Origin: Bacteroidaceae bacterium
GTDB lineage: Bacteria; Bacteroidota; Bacteroidia; Bacteroidales; Bacteroidaceae
NCBI GenBank assembly: GCA_030843315.1
Contig: JAUUPT010000032.1
Span: 1 to 47,005, forward strand
Direction of reading: 5' to 3'
Length of the DNA stretch: 47,005 bases
Position 1 is the first letter of the stretch. Every line of letters starts with the position of its first letter. The notes beneath the pieces were generated by a model that searched no databases, was not told where the DNA came from, and saw only the letters and a list, made by a program, of their open reading frames with translations. Below, in pieces: positions 8,327 to 17,489 of this stretch. A program made the position numbers and the translations under genes.

Positions 8327-8908
8327 ATGAATGTAGTAGAAACAACAAAAAGCATCCTCTTCTCGCCCCGAAGTGAGTGGGAAAAGATTGGGAACGTAAC
8401 AGAATCCCATGTAAAAGTTCTTACCGGATATCTTATCTGGCTGGCATTAATCCCTGCCATAGCTGCACTTATCGGATGGGGAGTAATTGGTTATAAAGTA
8501 TATACGGTTCATATCGGCAGCCTTTCGCTCGGTATACGGTATGCGGTCATGCAGTTTATCTCCGTTATCGGTGGAGCCTACCTGACAGCCGGAGCATTTT
8601 ATTTCCTTGCTCCCAACTTCGGTGCCGAGAAGAACTTCGATAAGGCCTTCCAACTGGCGGCATATTGCTACACGGCAATTTGCGTAGGCGGTATTTTCAA
8701 CCTCTACTGGCCGCTCAGTTTCCTCGCTGCATTGTCGAGCCTATACAGCTTGTACCTGCTGTATATAGGCATCAAGCCGGTAATGAAAACCACTGACGAG
8801 AAGACAAACTCCTATTTCATTATGGCGCTTGTTTGCATGATTGTAGTGTCGGCCATAGTTTCCGGCATACTCGGCAAAGTATTCGGACTCAGCCTTTATA
8901 ATTTCTAA
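8327..8908 (+). CDS. Yip1-family integral membrane protein
   Basis: 193 residues beginning with a short cytoplasmic segment (TTKSILFSPRSEWEKI) typical of bacterial Yip1/YIP1 domain proteins, which often open with a 'P..-W-..I' stretch. About five hydrophobic segments follow (roughly 30-55, 70-97, 106-125, 128-150, 162-187), so it is an inner-membrane protein. The biochemical role of bacterial Yip1 proteins is not established. It is the first gene of the operon divergent from the two-component system, directly after the palindromic operator, which suggests it is a main target of that system. The next gene starts 19 bases downstream. Confidence 0.8.
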   Translation: MNVVETTKSILFSPRSEWEKIGNVTESHVKVLTGYLIWLALIPAIAALIGWGVIGYKVYTVHIGSLSLGIRYAVMQFISVIGGAYLTAGAFYFLAPNFGAEKNFDKAFQLAAYCYTAICVGGIFNLYWPLSFLAALSSLYSLYLLYIGIKPVMKTTDEKTNSYFIMALVCMIVVSAIVSGILGKVFGLSLYNF

Positions 8909-8927
8909 TCACCTAAAACTACCGAAT

Positions 8928-9392
8928 ATGAAACGGATATTTACCATTTTAGTTTGTGCCCTCGCAATCGTGGGCGCAACATCCTGCGGAAACGGCAGCA
9001 GTAATAAACAAGATGAAACCGAACAAATTTCCACCAAAGACCTCAAGGAGTTGGAAAAGCTGGCAAAAAGCGTCAAGGAGACGGTTGAAATCAAAGGAAA
9101 CGATGTAATCCATACCTCTAAAGCATTTGGGATGACCAATACCGTCATCTACACTTTCGAGGGAAACAAGTGCGTCGGTCAGCTACAGATTTGGGAATAT
9201 CCCGATAAGAAGACTACAGAGAAGTATTACGAAACGATGAAGGATATGGATTATTGCACCAGCGTAAAGCTTGACGGGAAGAAACTCATTTGTGAATTCA
9301 AACCGGAGATTTACCAATGGCTCACCCAACAAGAGCTTACCAAAGAGCAGTTCCGCGACAAGCTTCAGGAAGGGATTGACAATTCGAAGTGA
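8928..9392 (+). CDS. Small putative lipoprotein
   Basis: 154 residues with a signal peptide and lipobox ATSC (Cys20), then a Ser/Asn/Gln/Asp-rich linker and a small domain containing a Lys/Glu-rich helix (KDLKELEKLAKSVKET). There is no acidic cluster right after the Cys, so a periplasm-facing location is more likely than surface. I do not recognise the domain. It lies between the Yip1-like and OmpA-domain genes with short gaps and is probably cotranscribed with them. Confidence 0.75.
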   Translation: MKRIFTILVCALAIVGATSCGNGSSNKQDETEQISTKDLKELEKLAKSVKETVEIKGNDVIHTSKAFGMTNTVIYTFEGNKCVGQLQIWEYPDKKTTEKYYETMKDMDYCTSVKLDGKKLICEFKPEIYQWLTQQELTKEQFRDKLQEGIDNSK

Positions 9393-9405
9393 CGACCATT
9401 AAAGA

Positions 9406-9411
9406 AAGGAG
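9406..9411 (+). promoter_or_regulatory. Shine-Dalgarno sequence before the OmpA-domain gene
   Basis: AAGGAG at 9406-9411, six bases before the ATG at 9418. Strong Shine-Dalgarno motifs are uncommon in this phylum, so this start is unusually well marked and may be highly translated. Confidence 0.5.
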
Positions 9412-9417
9412 ATAGTC

Positions 9418-10695
9418 ATGAAAAAGATACTGATAATCGCCATCGCAATGCTGATGGTTGCCCCGGCTGCACAAAGCCAGTCGTGGCTTAAGAACTTAGG
9501 GAAAAAGGTAGTAGAGCGTGCCAAAGACCGCTCGAAGCAGAAAGTGGAAGACAAGGTGAACGAGAAAGTGGATAAAACCGTCGATAAGGTTTTTGAAACC
9601 GGAGAAGATATTGTGACCGGCAACGACAAGGATCAAGACCAGCAGACCGAACAAACGAGCCGGCAGGACAAGCAGGCTACCACCACGGTAAACACGAACG
9701 ATCCGAAAGCCGTGGAAATGGCCTATGCCAAGAGCGACTTCGTGGCGGGCGACGTGGTTATTTTCGAGGACAATGTCACGCAGGAACAGCTCGGCGAGTT
9801 TCCCTGTATGTGGGATCTACGCGAAGGCGTTGCCGATGTGGTAACCATAAACGGGGAAAAATGCATCAACCTGCAAAAGGATACGGAGATCACTCCGCTT
9901 ATGAAAGACGGTTATGCTTATCTGACCGACGAGTTTACCGTGGAGCTCGATTTCTTTAATTTCGGCGAAGAAAGAGAAGAGCTTAATGACGATTACCAGC
10001 TTTACTTCTATCAGGGAGAAGGCACGAATACCACGGCATTCTATATCACTTTAGACCCGAGACCGTATAAAAAAACATTGGAACTCTCCTGGAATTGGCA
10101 CGTGGGAGATGATAGTCGCCGCGGAAATACAGAGATATCGAACCTCGGTCAAGAAGCATTCCACCGGCTGGCGATCTCTTTCAACAAACGTGCGCTGAAA
10201 GTATATATCGATGGCGTCCGCTATGCCAATGTACCGAACGTCACGAAGCCCGATTGGTTCTTGATTGATCATTCGGGCTACAGCGAAAACGCCGCATTCA
10301 TCAAGAATTTCCGCATCGCCAAAGGTGCCGTCCCCCTCTACGACCGCATGATGACCGACGGAAAATTCATCACCTACGGCATCACCTTCGACGTGGGTAA
10401 GAGCACCATCAAGCCCGAATCGATGGGCGAGATCAACCGCATCGTTAAACTGATGCAGGATAATCCCGACCTGAAATTCTCCGTCGAAGGCCATACCGAC
10501 AGCACCGGCAACGAAGCCACCAACCAGACCCTCAGCGATGCCCGCTCGAAAGCCGTTGTCGACAAGCTGGTGGAAATGGGCATCGCCGCCACCCGTCTCA
10601 CCTCTTCCGGCAAAGGGCAGAGCAATCCCATCGCCGACAACGGAACAGACGAGGGCCGAGCCAAGAACCGCCGGGTGGAGTTCGTAAAGATATAG
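9418..10695 (+). CDS. OmpA-family protein with LamG-like middle domain
   Basis: 425 residues. A signal peptide (about 1-20, cleavage near AAQSQS) is followed by a highly charged helical segment (about 24-65, Lys/Glu/Asp repeats such as KVEDKVNEKVDKTVDKV). A beta-rich domain comes next (about 110-310) whose end (FHRLAISFNKRALKVYIDG) looks like a LamG/concanavalin fold. A C-terminal OmpA domain (about 318-425) carries FSVEGHTDSTG and the NRRVEF end that binds peptidoglycan. It probably tethers something to the cell wall from the periplasm. It is the third gene of the operon under the two-component system. The order charged helix-LamG-OmpA is unusual. Confidence 0.85.
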   Translation: MKKILIIAIAMLMVAPAAQSQSWLKNLGKKVVERAKDRSKQKVEDKVNEKVDKTVDKVFETGEDIVTGNDKDQDQQTEQTSRQDKQATTTVNTNDPKAVEMAYAKSDFVAGDVVIFEDNVTQEQLGEFPCMWDLREGVADVVTINGEKCINLQKDTEITPLMKDGYAYLTDEFTVELDFFNFGEEREELNDDYQLYFYQGEGTNTTAFYITLDPRPYKKTLELSWNWHVGDDSRRGNTEISNLGQEAFHRLAISFNKRALKVYIDGVRYANVPNVTKPDWFLIDHSGYSENAAFIKNFRIAKGAVPLYDRMMTDGKFITYGITFDVGKSTIKPESMGEINRIVKLMQDNPDLKFSVEGHTDSTGNEATNQTLSDARSKAVVDKLVEMGIAATRLTSSGKGQSNPIADNGTDEGRAKNRRVEFVKI

Positions 10696-10777
10696 GTATT
10701 ACAGCATATATTAATGAAAATAAAAAGCGGAACCGAAAAGCTATATGAGTAGGATTAATTTTAATATTCAATGAATT

Positions 10778-11323
10778 ATGAAAAGCATGAATTTATTTAA
10801 AAGAGCGATGTTTATATTGGTAGCCGCCTTGGTTGCTTGTTCGGTAGGTGCACAGGAAAAAGGTGACATGGCTGCGGGGCTTAACCTGTCTTACGGTCTG
10901 CATAGCAACTATAAGAACTTCGGTATTGGAGCCAAGTTCCAATACAATATAACCGATGCCATCCGTATCGAACCGTCGGCATCCTATTTCCTTAAGAAAG
11001 ACTATGTAAGTATGTGGGACATCAACGCCAATGTACACTACTTGTTCCATGTGGGAGACGGCTTCGTGATTTATCCCCTGGCAGGTCTTACGCTGCTTGG
11101 CGTGAAAGCCGATATAGGCGATGCCTTAGGAGAATGGGAAGAAACGGCTGAAGAATATGGTGTGGAGACTGACGCTTCCGAATCCAAGTTCGGTGTCAAT
11201 CTTGGTGGCGGCGCACAATACTGGCTGACCGAGAACTTTGCATTAAATCTCGAAATCAAGTATCAGTTAGTAAGTGATTTCGACCGTCCGGTTATCTCCC
11301 TGGGTGGTGTATTTAAGTTCTAA
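10778..11323 (+). CDS. Small outer-membrane beta-barrel protein
   Basis: 181 residues. A signal peptide ends near VGAQ (residue 26). The mature part alternates polar and hydrophobic residues (AAGLNLSYGLHSNYKNFGIGAKFQYN and later strands) and ends in Phe (LGGVFKF), the usual C-terminal signature of outer-membrane beta-barrels. Its length fits an eight-stranded OmpX/OmpW-like or 'outer membrane protein beta-barrel' domain. The 82-base gap before it has no clear promoter, so read-through from upstream is likely. Function unknown. Confidence 0.85.
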   Translation: MKSMNLFKRAMFILVAALVACSVGAQEKGDMAAGLNLSYGLHSNYKNFGIGAKFQYNITDAIRIEPSASYFLKKDYVSMWDINANVHYLFHVGDGFVIYPLAGLTLLGVKADIGDALGEWEETAEEYGVETDASESKFGVNLGGGAQYWLTENFALNLEIKYQLVSDFDRPVISLGGVFKF

Positions 11324-11353
11324 AGATATTATTTCATTTATATACTATGAATT

Positions 11354-13630
11354 ATGAAAACGAAATTTTGGTATTTATTGCTGTTAGGCTTCCTATCCTT
11401 CAGCATGATGACTGCAAGTTGCAGTGACGACAAAGAAGAGATGGAACAGCCTGTACCACCGGATAAACCGGACAACCCGGATGAACCGGATAAGCCGGAT
11501 GAGCCCAAGCCCCCCGTTATCAATGTAACGGTGACAATGAAGAATGCCGCCGTAGAGGGTGTAGTGACAGATGTGGACGGTAGCCCGCTGGCGAGTGTGA
11601 CCATCTCCAGTGGTGAATCGCAGACTACAACCAATGAGATGGGACTGTTCTCTTTCGACCGCATAGCCAGTGCCAACGGACGCTTTGTCTTCACTTTCAA
11701 AAAGAACGGATATTTTACCATTACCCGTTCGGGTACATTCAAGGATAACCTTTCCATGCATGTAGTGATGCAGAACAAAGGCAGTGGAAGCAATGTCGCA
11801 TCTTCTTCTTTCGCTGCAACTCAGGCAAACACCTTACAGGCAGACGGCATGAAGGTTGCCATTCCTGCATCTTCCATCGTCACCACCAGTGGCGAGGCCT
11901 ATACAGGAACGGTGCAGGCAGACATGCTCTACTTTTCGTCGGACAACGAGAACTTCACTACCATGATGCCCGGCAGTGATATGGCAGCCGTGCGCACCGA
12001 CTTGAGCGATGCTACCCTGGTATCTTACGGTATGACGGAAGTCAGCCTGACCGATGGCAACGGCAATCCCCTTCAATTGAAGGAAGGCAGCAAGTCCGAA
12101 ATGACTTTCCCCATTCCTGAAAGCATGAAGAATAATCCCCCACCCACTATTCCGCTGTGGTACTTCAATGAAGAAGCCGGTGTATGGGTGGAAGAGGGGG
12201 TAGCCACCTTAGAAGGCGATGTCTATGTAGGCAGTGTAAGTCACTTCTCCTGGCACAACCTCGACGTGCCCGAAGAACGGGTCACCATTAAGGGTAAGGT
12301 GACCGACTGTAAAGGGCGTCCCGTTCCGCGTGTGCTTGTCACTGTGGACCAGACCAGTGCCCTGACTGCCTTTGACGGTTCCTATCAGGTATATGTCCCC
12401 GCCAACACTCCGGTGACCGTTACCGTGAAAAGTGGTGACTACCTCTCTTATTCTCCCGAAGCAAGTGTTTCCGTCGCTGCTCAGGCAGGAGGTGCTACGG
12501 TGGAAAACATTGATCTGGAACTGTCTTGCATCCCCGTTATCAGCGGACGCATCACCAACTCTTGCTCTGACTTGGTAGGTGCCTATGTATGGGCAGAATA
12601 CATCTTGGAAGGCGAAACCGTGAAAACCGTCCCGATCTGGACTTCAGCCGACGGTTCCTTTGAACTTCGTATTCCCGGCACTTCCGGCAAAGCCGTCCTT
12701 TGGGTACAAACCGCCACGGGTGACCGGATGAGCCGTGAATTTGAACTGACAGGGCAGGATATCACCATCACCGGACTGGAAATTTGCGAGGAGTTTGAGG
12801 AAGGTACACTAACCATCACCATTGAAGGCGGACAGACTGTCGTAGTTCCCTGGACATCACAGCAAGCTGTCGGTATGCTGAACGGTACGGAGATGTATAT
12901 TATAGGTGGACAAGAAATGATATGTTACATTACGGATTATCGGGGAGTAGACCGGGAGAGCACAGGTACACTCATTTATGCATCGGATGAAGTCTATTGC
13001 CAGTTTGATCCTGTTACTTATATCTTCACTGCTTCCGATAAGGGAGGTTATGAGGTAAGTATTACGGGAACCGGACAGGCGATGGACATAGTTACTTATG
13101 AACCCCGAAACGCCACCATTACCGGTAAGATTTCCATACCTATCATTATCGAAGTGACCGAGATTGACAACGTGAGTGAATGGAGTGATGTGGGTATGGG
13201 AGCCTCCATTCCCCAGATGCCGTTACCTGTCGATAAGTTAGCGAAGATAACATTCGGTGGCTTGGATGCTGCTGTAGCAGGACTTTCCTACAAGAACAAG
13301 ACGGAAAGCGACTATAACGATGTGAAATCAACCGTAGAAAAGGCCGGTTACACTATAGTGGAACAGGAGGAAACCGATGCCGAAGGAAACAAAGCTGTAT
13401 TTTACCGGAAGGATGACAATTTAGTGATAATAGCTTACTACCCGAATGGAGGAGAAAGTATCGTGGGAGAAGAAGAAGAAGATTATAAACTCACCATCAT
13501 CCTCTGCGAGGGCTACAGCAAGATACAACAGTTCGGCGATCTTTTCGGACCGGATACAGATACCCGAAGCACTCCCGTTTTACGCACTGAACGAATGCTG
13601 AAGGTGCTGAAGCTTAGGAGAGCGTTGTGA
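11354..13630 (+). CDS. Large surface lipoprotein with carboxypeptidase-regulatory-like (Ig) domains
   Basis: 758 residues. The lipobox TASC (Cys23) is followed by SDDKEE, close to the acidic lipoprotein export signal of Bacteroidetes (established for Capnocytophaga, Flavobacterium and B. fragilis), so exposure on the cell surface is likely. A Pro/Asp/Glu/Lys linker (about 33-55, PDKP/PDNP/PDEP units) precedes at least three CarboxypepD_reg-like beta-sandwich domains: about 60-135 (GVVTDVDGSPLASVTI), 312-390 (GKVTDCKGRPVPRVLV) and 396-475. The rest is beta-rich and unrecognised. It is the last gene of the operon, 30 bases after the beta-barrel gene, before a strong terminator. An adhesion or stalk role is plausible; no enzyme motif is seen. 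Confidence 0.85.
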   Translation: MKTKFWYLLLLGFLSFSMMTASCSDDKEEMEQPVPPDKPDNPDEPDKPDEPKPPVINVTVTMKNAAVEGVVTDVDGSPLASVTISSGESQTTTNEMGLFSFDRIASANGRFVFTFKKNGYFTITRSGTFKDNLSMHVVMQNKGSGSNVASSSFAATQANTLQADGMKVAIPASSIVTTSGEAYTGTVQADMLYFSSDNENFTTMMPGSDMAAVRTDLSDATLVSYGMTEVSLTDGNGNPLQLKEGSKSEMTFPIPESMKNNPPPTIPLWYFNEEAGVWVEEGVATLEGDVYVGSVSHFSWHNLDVPEERVTIKGKVTDCKGRPVPRVLVTVDQTSALTAFDGSYQVYVPANTPVTVTVKSGDYLSYSPEASVSVAAQAGGATVENIDLELSCIPVISGRITNSCSDLVGAYVWAEYILEGETVKTVPIWTSADGSFELRIPGTSGKAVLWVQTATGDRMSREFELTGQDITITGLEICEEFEEGTLTITIEGGQTVVVPWTSQQAVGMLNGTEMYIIGGQEMICYITDYRGVDRESTGTLIYASDEVYCQFDPVTYIFTASDKGGYEVSITGTGQAMDIVTYEPRNATITGKISIPIIIEVTEIDNVSEWSDVGMGASIPQMPLPVDKLAKITFGGLDAAVAGLSYKNKTESDYNDVKSTVEKAGYTIVEQEETDAEGNKAVFYRKDDNLVIIAYYPNGGESIVGEEEEDYKLTIILCEGYSKIQQFGDLFGPDTDTRSTPVLRTERMLKVLKLRRAL

Positions 13631-13682
13631 TAAGATTCAAGAGTCCGGGAAGTAATACATCTATCCGGTTGCTCTTGAAATA

Positions 13683-13730
13683 AAAAAATTAGCCCTTGCA
13701 ATAAACTGATATTGCAAGGGCTAATTTTTT
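13683..13730. terminator. Bidirectional terminator between convergent genes
   Basis: A 20-bp perfect stem (13683-13702 with 13711-13730) has an 8-base loop. The core AGCCCTTGCAAT is flanked by A and T runs so that either strand ends in a U tract. It separates the + strand lipoprotein gene from the - strand beta-helix gene. Confidence 0.92.
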
Positions 13731-13745
13731 TATTCTATGGCAGTT

Positions 13746-16700
13746 CTACTTAATCTTCACGCCAAAGAATTTGGAACGGCCCGTAATAAACAGAGTATTG
13801 CCATCCTTTCCGCCAAATTGCAGAGTGGAAGGACGCTCCGGCACACGAATCATTCCCTTTTTATTACCATCTTTATCGAATATATAAATTTCTCCATCGG
13901 CTACATATAAGTTCCCTTCCTTATCTACTGCAGAGCCAAACTCTCCCTGCTCTACAAAATATTGCAGATTGGAAAGCGTACCGTCATTGGCAACATCCAT
14001 CTTCACCATACGCCGGTCATATTCATCGGACGTATAGAATGGCTTGCCCGGATAGGCTTCGAGCAAAGAAGAGCTGCGCGACAAATCGAAGTAATGAGGG
14101 ATAATAGTCTTTCCGTCCGGTGCCAGGAAACACATCTCGGGAACATACACCGATACTTCGTTGAAATCATGGAAGTCTCTCCAGCGATTGGAAGGATACA
14201 ATGCCTTATGGACATTCTTCACCTGCCCCATAGGAACACGAGGCAACAGTCTGATTGTTTCTTCGGGATTATCAGGGTCGATGGAGTAAACCCGCATCGT
14301 GTAGCCGGAATTGCCGTAACCACTGAATGAAGTGCCCTTCGTATCGGGCATCACCGGCATCTGCTCGGGCTTGCCGTCAATCAGATAACCCGGTTGGGCA
14401 TTATAGCTGAACAATACCAGCAGATTGTCTTCGGAGTCGAATGCCAGATTAGAAGGTTTCCACGGGAAGTCGGCAATCAGGGAAAGGCTGTTCGTCTCTA
14501 CCGACCATTTGAAGATGCGGCGCATGCGATGGTCACAGAAATAAATATTGCCTTTGCTGTCGCGTGCAATACCTTCGGCAAAATCAAAGTCGGAAGCCAG
14601 TTGGCTCACCTTGCCCACCCCGGTACTCAACGGCTGTTGATGCGGTTCCTTACCGGTTACAACCAGACGGGAAAGTTCCCACGGACGGATGTCAATATCC
14701 TTGTTTACATCAAAGACGGCGATATTGTTCGTATACTTGATCTGAGAGTAGTTGTGCAGGTTGAGGAATGCCACATTCTCGCAGTTGCGGATGCGGACAG
14801 AGCTATGATAAGGCTTATTGACGCGGATGACACGGAACATATACAAGTTGGCAAATGTCATGTCCTTGCAGTCGTCCATTTCGATGGGCTGGCATTCGGT
14901 ACTTTCGCGACTCTCTTCTTCGGTCTGCATACAATAGACTTTCCAGTTTGCCACTTTATTAAAGCGGACTTCATTCCGCACGTGATGTTCAATGGACATG
15001 GCATAGATGCGGCTTGGCGTATCGGTGTTGTTGGCGTAGAAACCATTGGTGGCATAGGTGCTGGCAGTCCAGATGTCTTTGAAGGTACCCCCACCGTTGT
15101 TGGTTACCCACAGGCTCCAATACTGATTGTCCCAGGCAAGGTCCATAGCCGGTTCAGTCACCGGTTCATCCGGAGTGCTGATACGTGCCGGCCTTTCCCA
15201 CCATCCTTTGGGAGCTGTAGCACCCGGTTTTGGTTTCCACATTCCGCCGTGTCCGCCTACAAACTTCACGTCATTGATATACGATCCGGCATTTGCCATC
15301 CACTTCACTCCTACGGCGCGATAGTTGATGCCGCCGGTATTAATGCCGATACCTATCAGCATATTCGTACCGCCAACAGAAGATTCCACCATAGCCTTCG
15401 GACCGCCGAAACCGCTGAAAGCAGGAGTGCTTTCGTCCAAACGGAACTGGGTACCGAAAGGATGCAAACCTATCAGCTTCGTATCCGGCTTCATCTTCAA
15501 CGTTTCGGTAATGCGATACCAGCCCTGGGGAACGTAGATGTTATCATACCGGTCGATAGCTGCCTGAATGACTTGGGTGTCATCCGTCTCACCGTCACCT
15601 TTGGCACCCAGTTCGCGAAGATTCACCCAGGTTGCCATCGCCGGCAGCGCGGGGATATCAGTCAACTGGTGGGCAACGGGCATCTTCTGCACCGGCTCCA
15701 CATCAAGCAGGGTTTCATACTCGGGCATATCCACAAGGTTATCCATCTGAAGACCGTGATCATAAGATTTCACCTTATATATTTTATGGGGGACTTTCGT
15801 CTCCGTATTGCTGCGAGTATATTTTGCCAAAGTCGGTACATTCTTGCAATATACATTGCGGAAGGTTATCTGGTTATTGCTGTTATTCTCGTTGGTAATG
15901 ATTACGGCAGGACCGCTCACATTCTCCAAATAACTGTTTTCCAGGAGCAGTTTGTCGCAATAGTTAGGATCGATGTCGAATACGGCAGGCACATTCTTGG
16001 CATACAAGTTCACCATTGCCAAACCTGATTCCTGGCAACGAAGTGCGGCTATGCGCTGTCCTTCGAAATAGGCATCGACCATCATCACCTGCCAGCCCGG
16101 AGAGGACTTCGTGGTATAAATGCCGTAATCACCTCCGTAGAAAGCTACGTTTTCCATCTCATTGCCTACATCAAACAAACCGGCTTTACCCCGACCGATA
16201 TATACGGCCACATGACTGATAAAGCTATGTTGTGCATAGTGGGTACGAAGCGCGACGGCATGAGGATTTCCATCCTCAATACGGAGATTGATATTGGACA
16301 TGGCACTGTAGAAGGTTCCGGCATTGGCATCATGAGGAGTTCCCCCCTCTTCCACCAGTCCGCCAGTGAACCAGAACATATACTTTGCCTTTCCTTTATC
16401 TGCAGGCACTTCTTCCTGGAATCCTGGAGAATTCTTTGCCAGAATAAATTCGGGACGGTTCTTTCCATATCCTATCAGACGGATAGCAGCAGGAATGTAG
16501 ATTGTCTTACTGATTCTGTACTTTCCCTCGGGAATAAAGAGAATGCCGAAATTCTTCTCTCTCTTTACTTGGTTAATGGCCGCCTGCAAGGCGTCCGATA
16601 CATCTGTCTTTCCATCCGCCTTTATCTGATAAGCTTCGGGGGTAAAGTAAAAGGCTTCGGGATCATTAGGTCTTTGGGGGTAGACTGAGTTAAGTTGTAC

Positions 16701-16766
16701 GGCATAGAGCTGTGTGCACACAAGCCCTAATAACATCAAAAAGGTCGTTTTCAAAAGTTTCTTCAT
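13746..16766 (-). CDS. Secreted double beta-helix (pectate-lyase-3-like) protein with C-terminal beta-propeller
   Basis: 1,006 residues with a signal peptide (about 1-22, ending LYAVQ). Two Pectate_lyase_3-type right-handed beta-helix starts are visible. One is near residue 45 (KADGKTDVSDALQAAINQ) with a following IPEGKYRISKTIYI. The other is near 380 (LGAKGDGETDDTQVIQAAID) with YVPQGWYRITETLKM. Paired helices of this kind occur in GH55 and related glycosidases/lyases. From about 715 the sequence changes to SMP-30/NHL-like propeller repeats (EGIARDSKGNIYFCDHRMRRIFKWS; GSAVDKEGNLYVADGEIYIFDKDGN). It probably cleaves a polysaccharide in the periplasm or outside, but family and substrate are not assignable by eye. 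It stands alone, divergent from the ThuA/GH9 operon. Confidence 0.8.
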   Translation of the reverse strand: MKKLLKTTFLMLLGLVCTQLYAVQLNSVYPQRPNDPEAFYFTPEAYQIKADGKTDVSDALQAAINQVKREKNFGILFIPEGKYRISKTIYIPAAIRLIGYGKNRPEFILAKNSPGFQEEVPADKGKAKYMFWFTGGLVEEGGTPHDANAGTFYSAMSNINLRIEDGNPHAVALRTHYAQHSFISHVAVYIGRGKAGLFDVGNEMENVAFYGGDYGIYTTKSSPGWQVMMVDAYFEGQRIAALRCQESGLAMVNLYAKNVPAVFDIDPNYCDKLLLENSYLENVSGPAVIITNENNSNNQITFRNVYCKNVPTLAKYTRSNTETKVPHKIYKVKSYDHGLQMDNLVDMPEYETLLDVEPVQKMPVAHQLTDIPALPAMATWVNLRELGAKGDGETDDTQVIQAAIDRYDNIYVPQGWYRITETLKMKPDTKLIGLHPFGTQFRLDESTPAFSGFGGPKAMVESSVGGTNMLIGIGINTGGINYRAVGVKWMANAGSYINDVKFVGGHGGMWKPKPGATAPKGWWERPARISTPDEPVTEPAMDLAWDNQYWSLWVTNNGGGTFKDIWTASTYATNGFYANNTDTPSRIYAMSIEHHVRNEVRFNKVANWKVYCMQTEEESRESTECQPIEMDDCKDMTFANLYMFRVIRVNKPYHSSVRIRNCENVAFLNLHNYSQIKYTNNIAVFDVNKDIDIRPWELSRLVVTGKEPHQQPLSTGVGKVSQLASDFDFAEGIARDSKGNIYFCDHRMRRIFKWSVETNSLSLIADFPWKPSNLAFDSEDNLLVLFSYNAQPGYLIDGKPEQMPVMPDTKGTSFSGYGNSGYTMRVYSIDPDNPEETIRLLPRVPMGQVKNVHKALYPSNRWRDFHDFNEVSVYVPEMCFLAPDGKTIIPHYFDLSRSSSLLEAYPGKPFYTSDEYDRRMVKMDVANDGTLSNLQYFVEQGEFGSAVDKEGNLYVADGEIYIFDKDGNKKGMIRVPERPSTLQFGGKDGNTLFITGRSKFFGVKIK

Positions 16767-17003
16767 AATTTCATTGTTAATGTACTGTTTTAATTATTAA
16801 TTAAATTGGGGTTCTTTACGCGAATATAAGGAGTTAGTTTGAAATCAGAAGCATTATTGCCGGATTTTACTACACTACCATCTAAAATACCGTTCCTGAT
16901 TTCATAATATATCCTAAATCTGTTTCGAAATCATATATTCCCTGCAAGAAGATAGGTAATTTAGTGTTCGATAAGACAATTTATTAACTAAAAACACACT
17001 AAA
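16767..17003. other. Divergent intergenic region, no confident element
   Basis: This 237-base AT-rich gap separates the beta-helix gene from the small secreted protein gene. I find near-matches to -7 boxes (TATATTCG on the minus strand, TAATTTAG on the plus strand) but no perfect TAnnTTTG and no clear repeat. Confidence 0.4.
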
Positions 17004-17489
17004 ATGAGAAAAATGTTTTTTCTGCTGTCGGTGCTGGTGTATACCCTCAATGCACAAGCACAATTCTCGGTGACAGCCCATCAGGAAGGATGGAACAACA
17101 TCCCTCCGCAGGCTCAGAAGCCAAGCTTCAGCCTGCAACAGTCCGTACTTGCCAATATGGACGGAGACGACGCCCTGGAAGAAGTCATGCTCTTCGGGCA
17201 CGACAACGGGCATTATCCCACGTTCGACCTTTTTAAGGCGTATTACGTAATTGTGGATAACTACACAAAGGAAGTTCAGTATATCTCGGACGAGATTTAC
17301 GTCACCGACAAGTACAACCTGCTTGTAGAAGACCGGAATAATGACGGAATCTCCGAACTCTACATCTCTTACTTCAAAGACGGGAAGTTCAGCGTGGACG
17401 AGCGGGGCTACAATCTGCAAACAGTACGTTGTTATGACCGCATCGAATGGAATCCGACAAATAAGAACTTTAAATCTTCCAACAAATGA
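17004..17489 (+). CDS. Small secreted protein with calcium-binding-like Asp motifs
   Basis: 161 residues with a signal peptide ending NAQAQ (about residue 20). Two segments resemble FG-GAP/VCBS-type calcium loops: LANMDGDDALEEVMLFG (about 49-65) and VEDRNNDGISELYISYF (about 110-126). These occur in many secreted carbohydrate-active proteins, but here only two copies are seen, so no full propeller can form. Its stop codon overlaps the ATG of the ThuA-like gene (17486-17489), implying translational coupling and a linked role. Function unknown. Confidence 0.75.
   Translation: MRKMFFLLSVLVYTLNAQAQFSVTAHQEGWNNIPPQAQKPSFSLQQSVLANMDGDDALEEVMLFGHDNGHYPTFDLFKAYYVIVDNYTKEVQYISDEIYVTDKYNLLVEDRNNDGISELYISYFKDGKFSVDERGYNLQTVRCYDRIEWNPTNKNFKSSNK

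Noticed and set aside
14394..16028. Long open frame (544 codons) on the + strand opposite the beta-helix gene
   Set aside because: It lies fully antisense to a protein with a clear signal peptide and recognisable domains; its translation is rich in His/Gln/Cys with no recognisable domain, as expected for a shadow frame.
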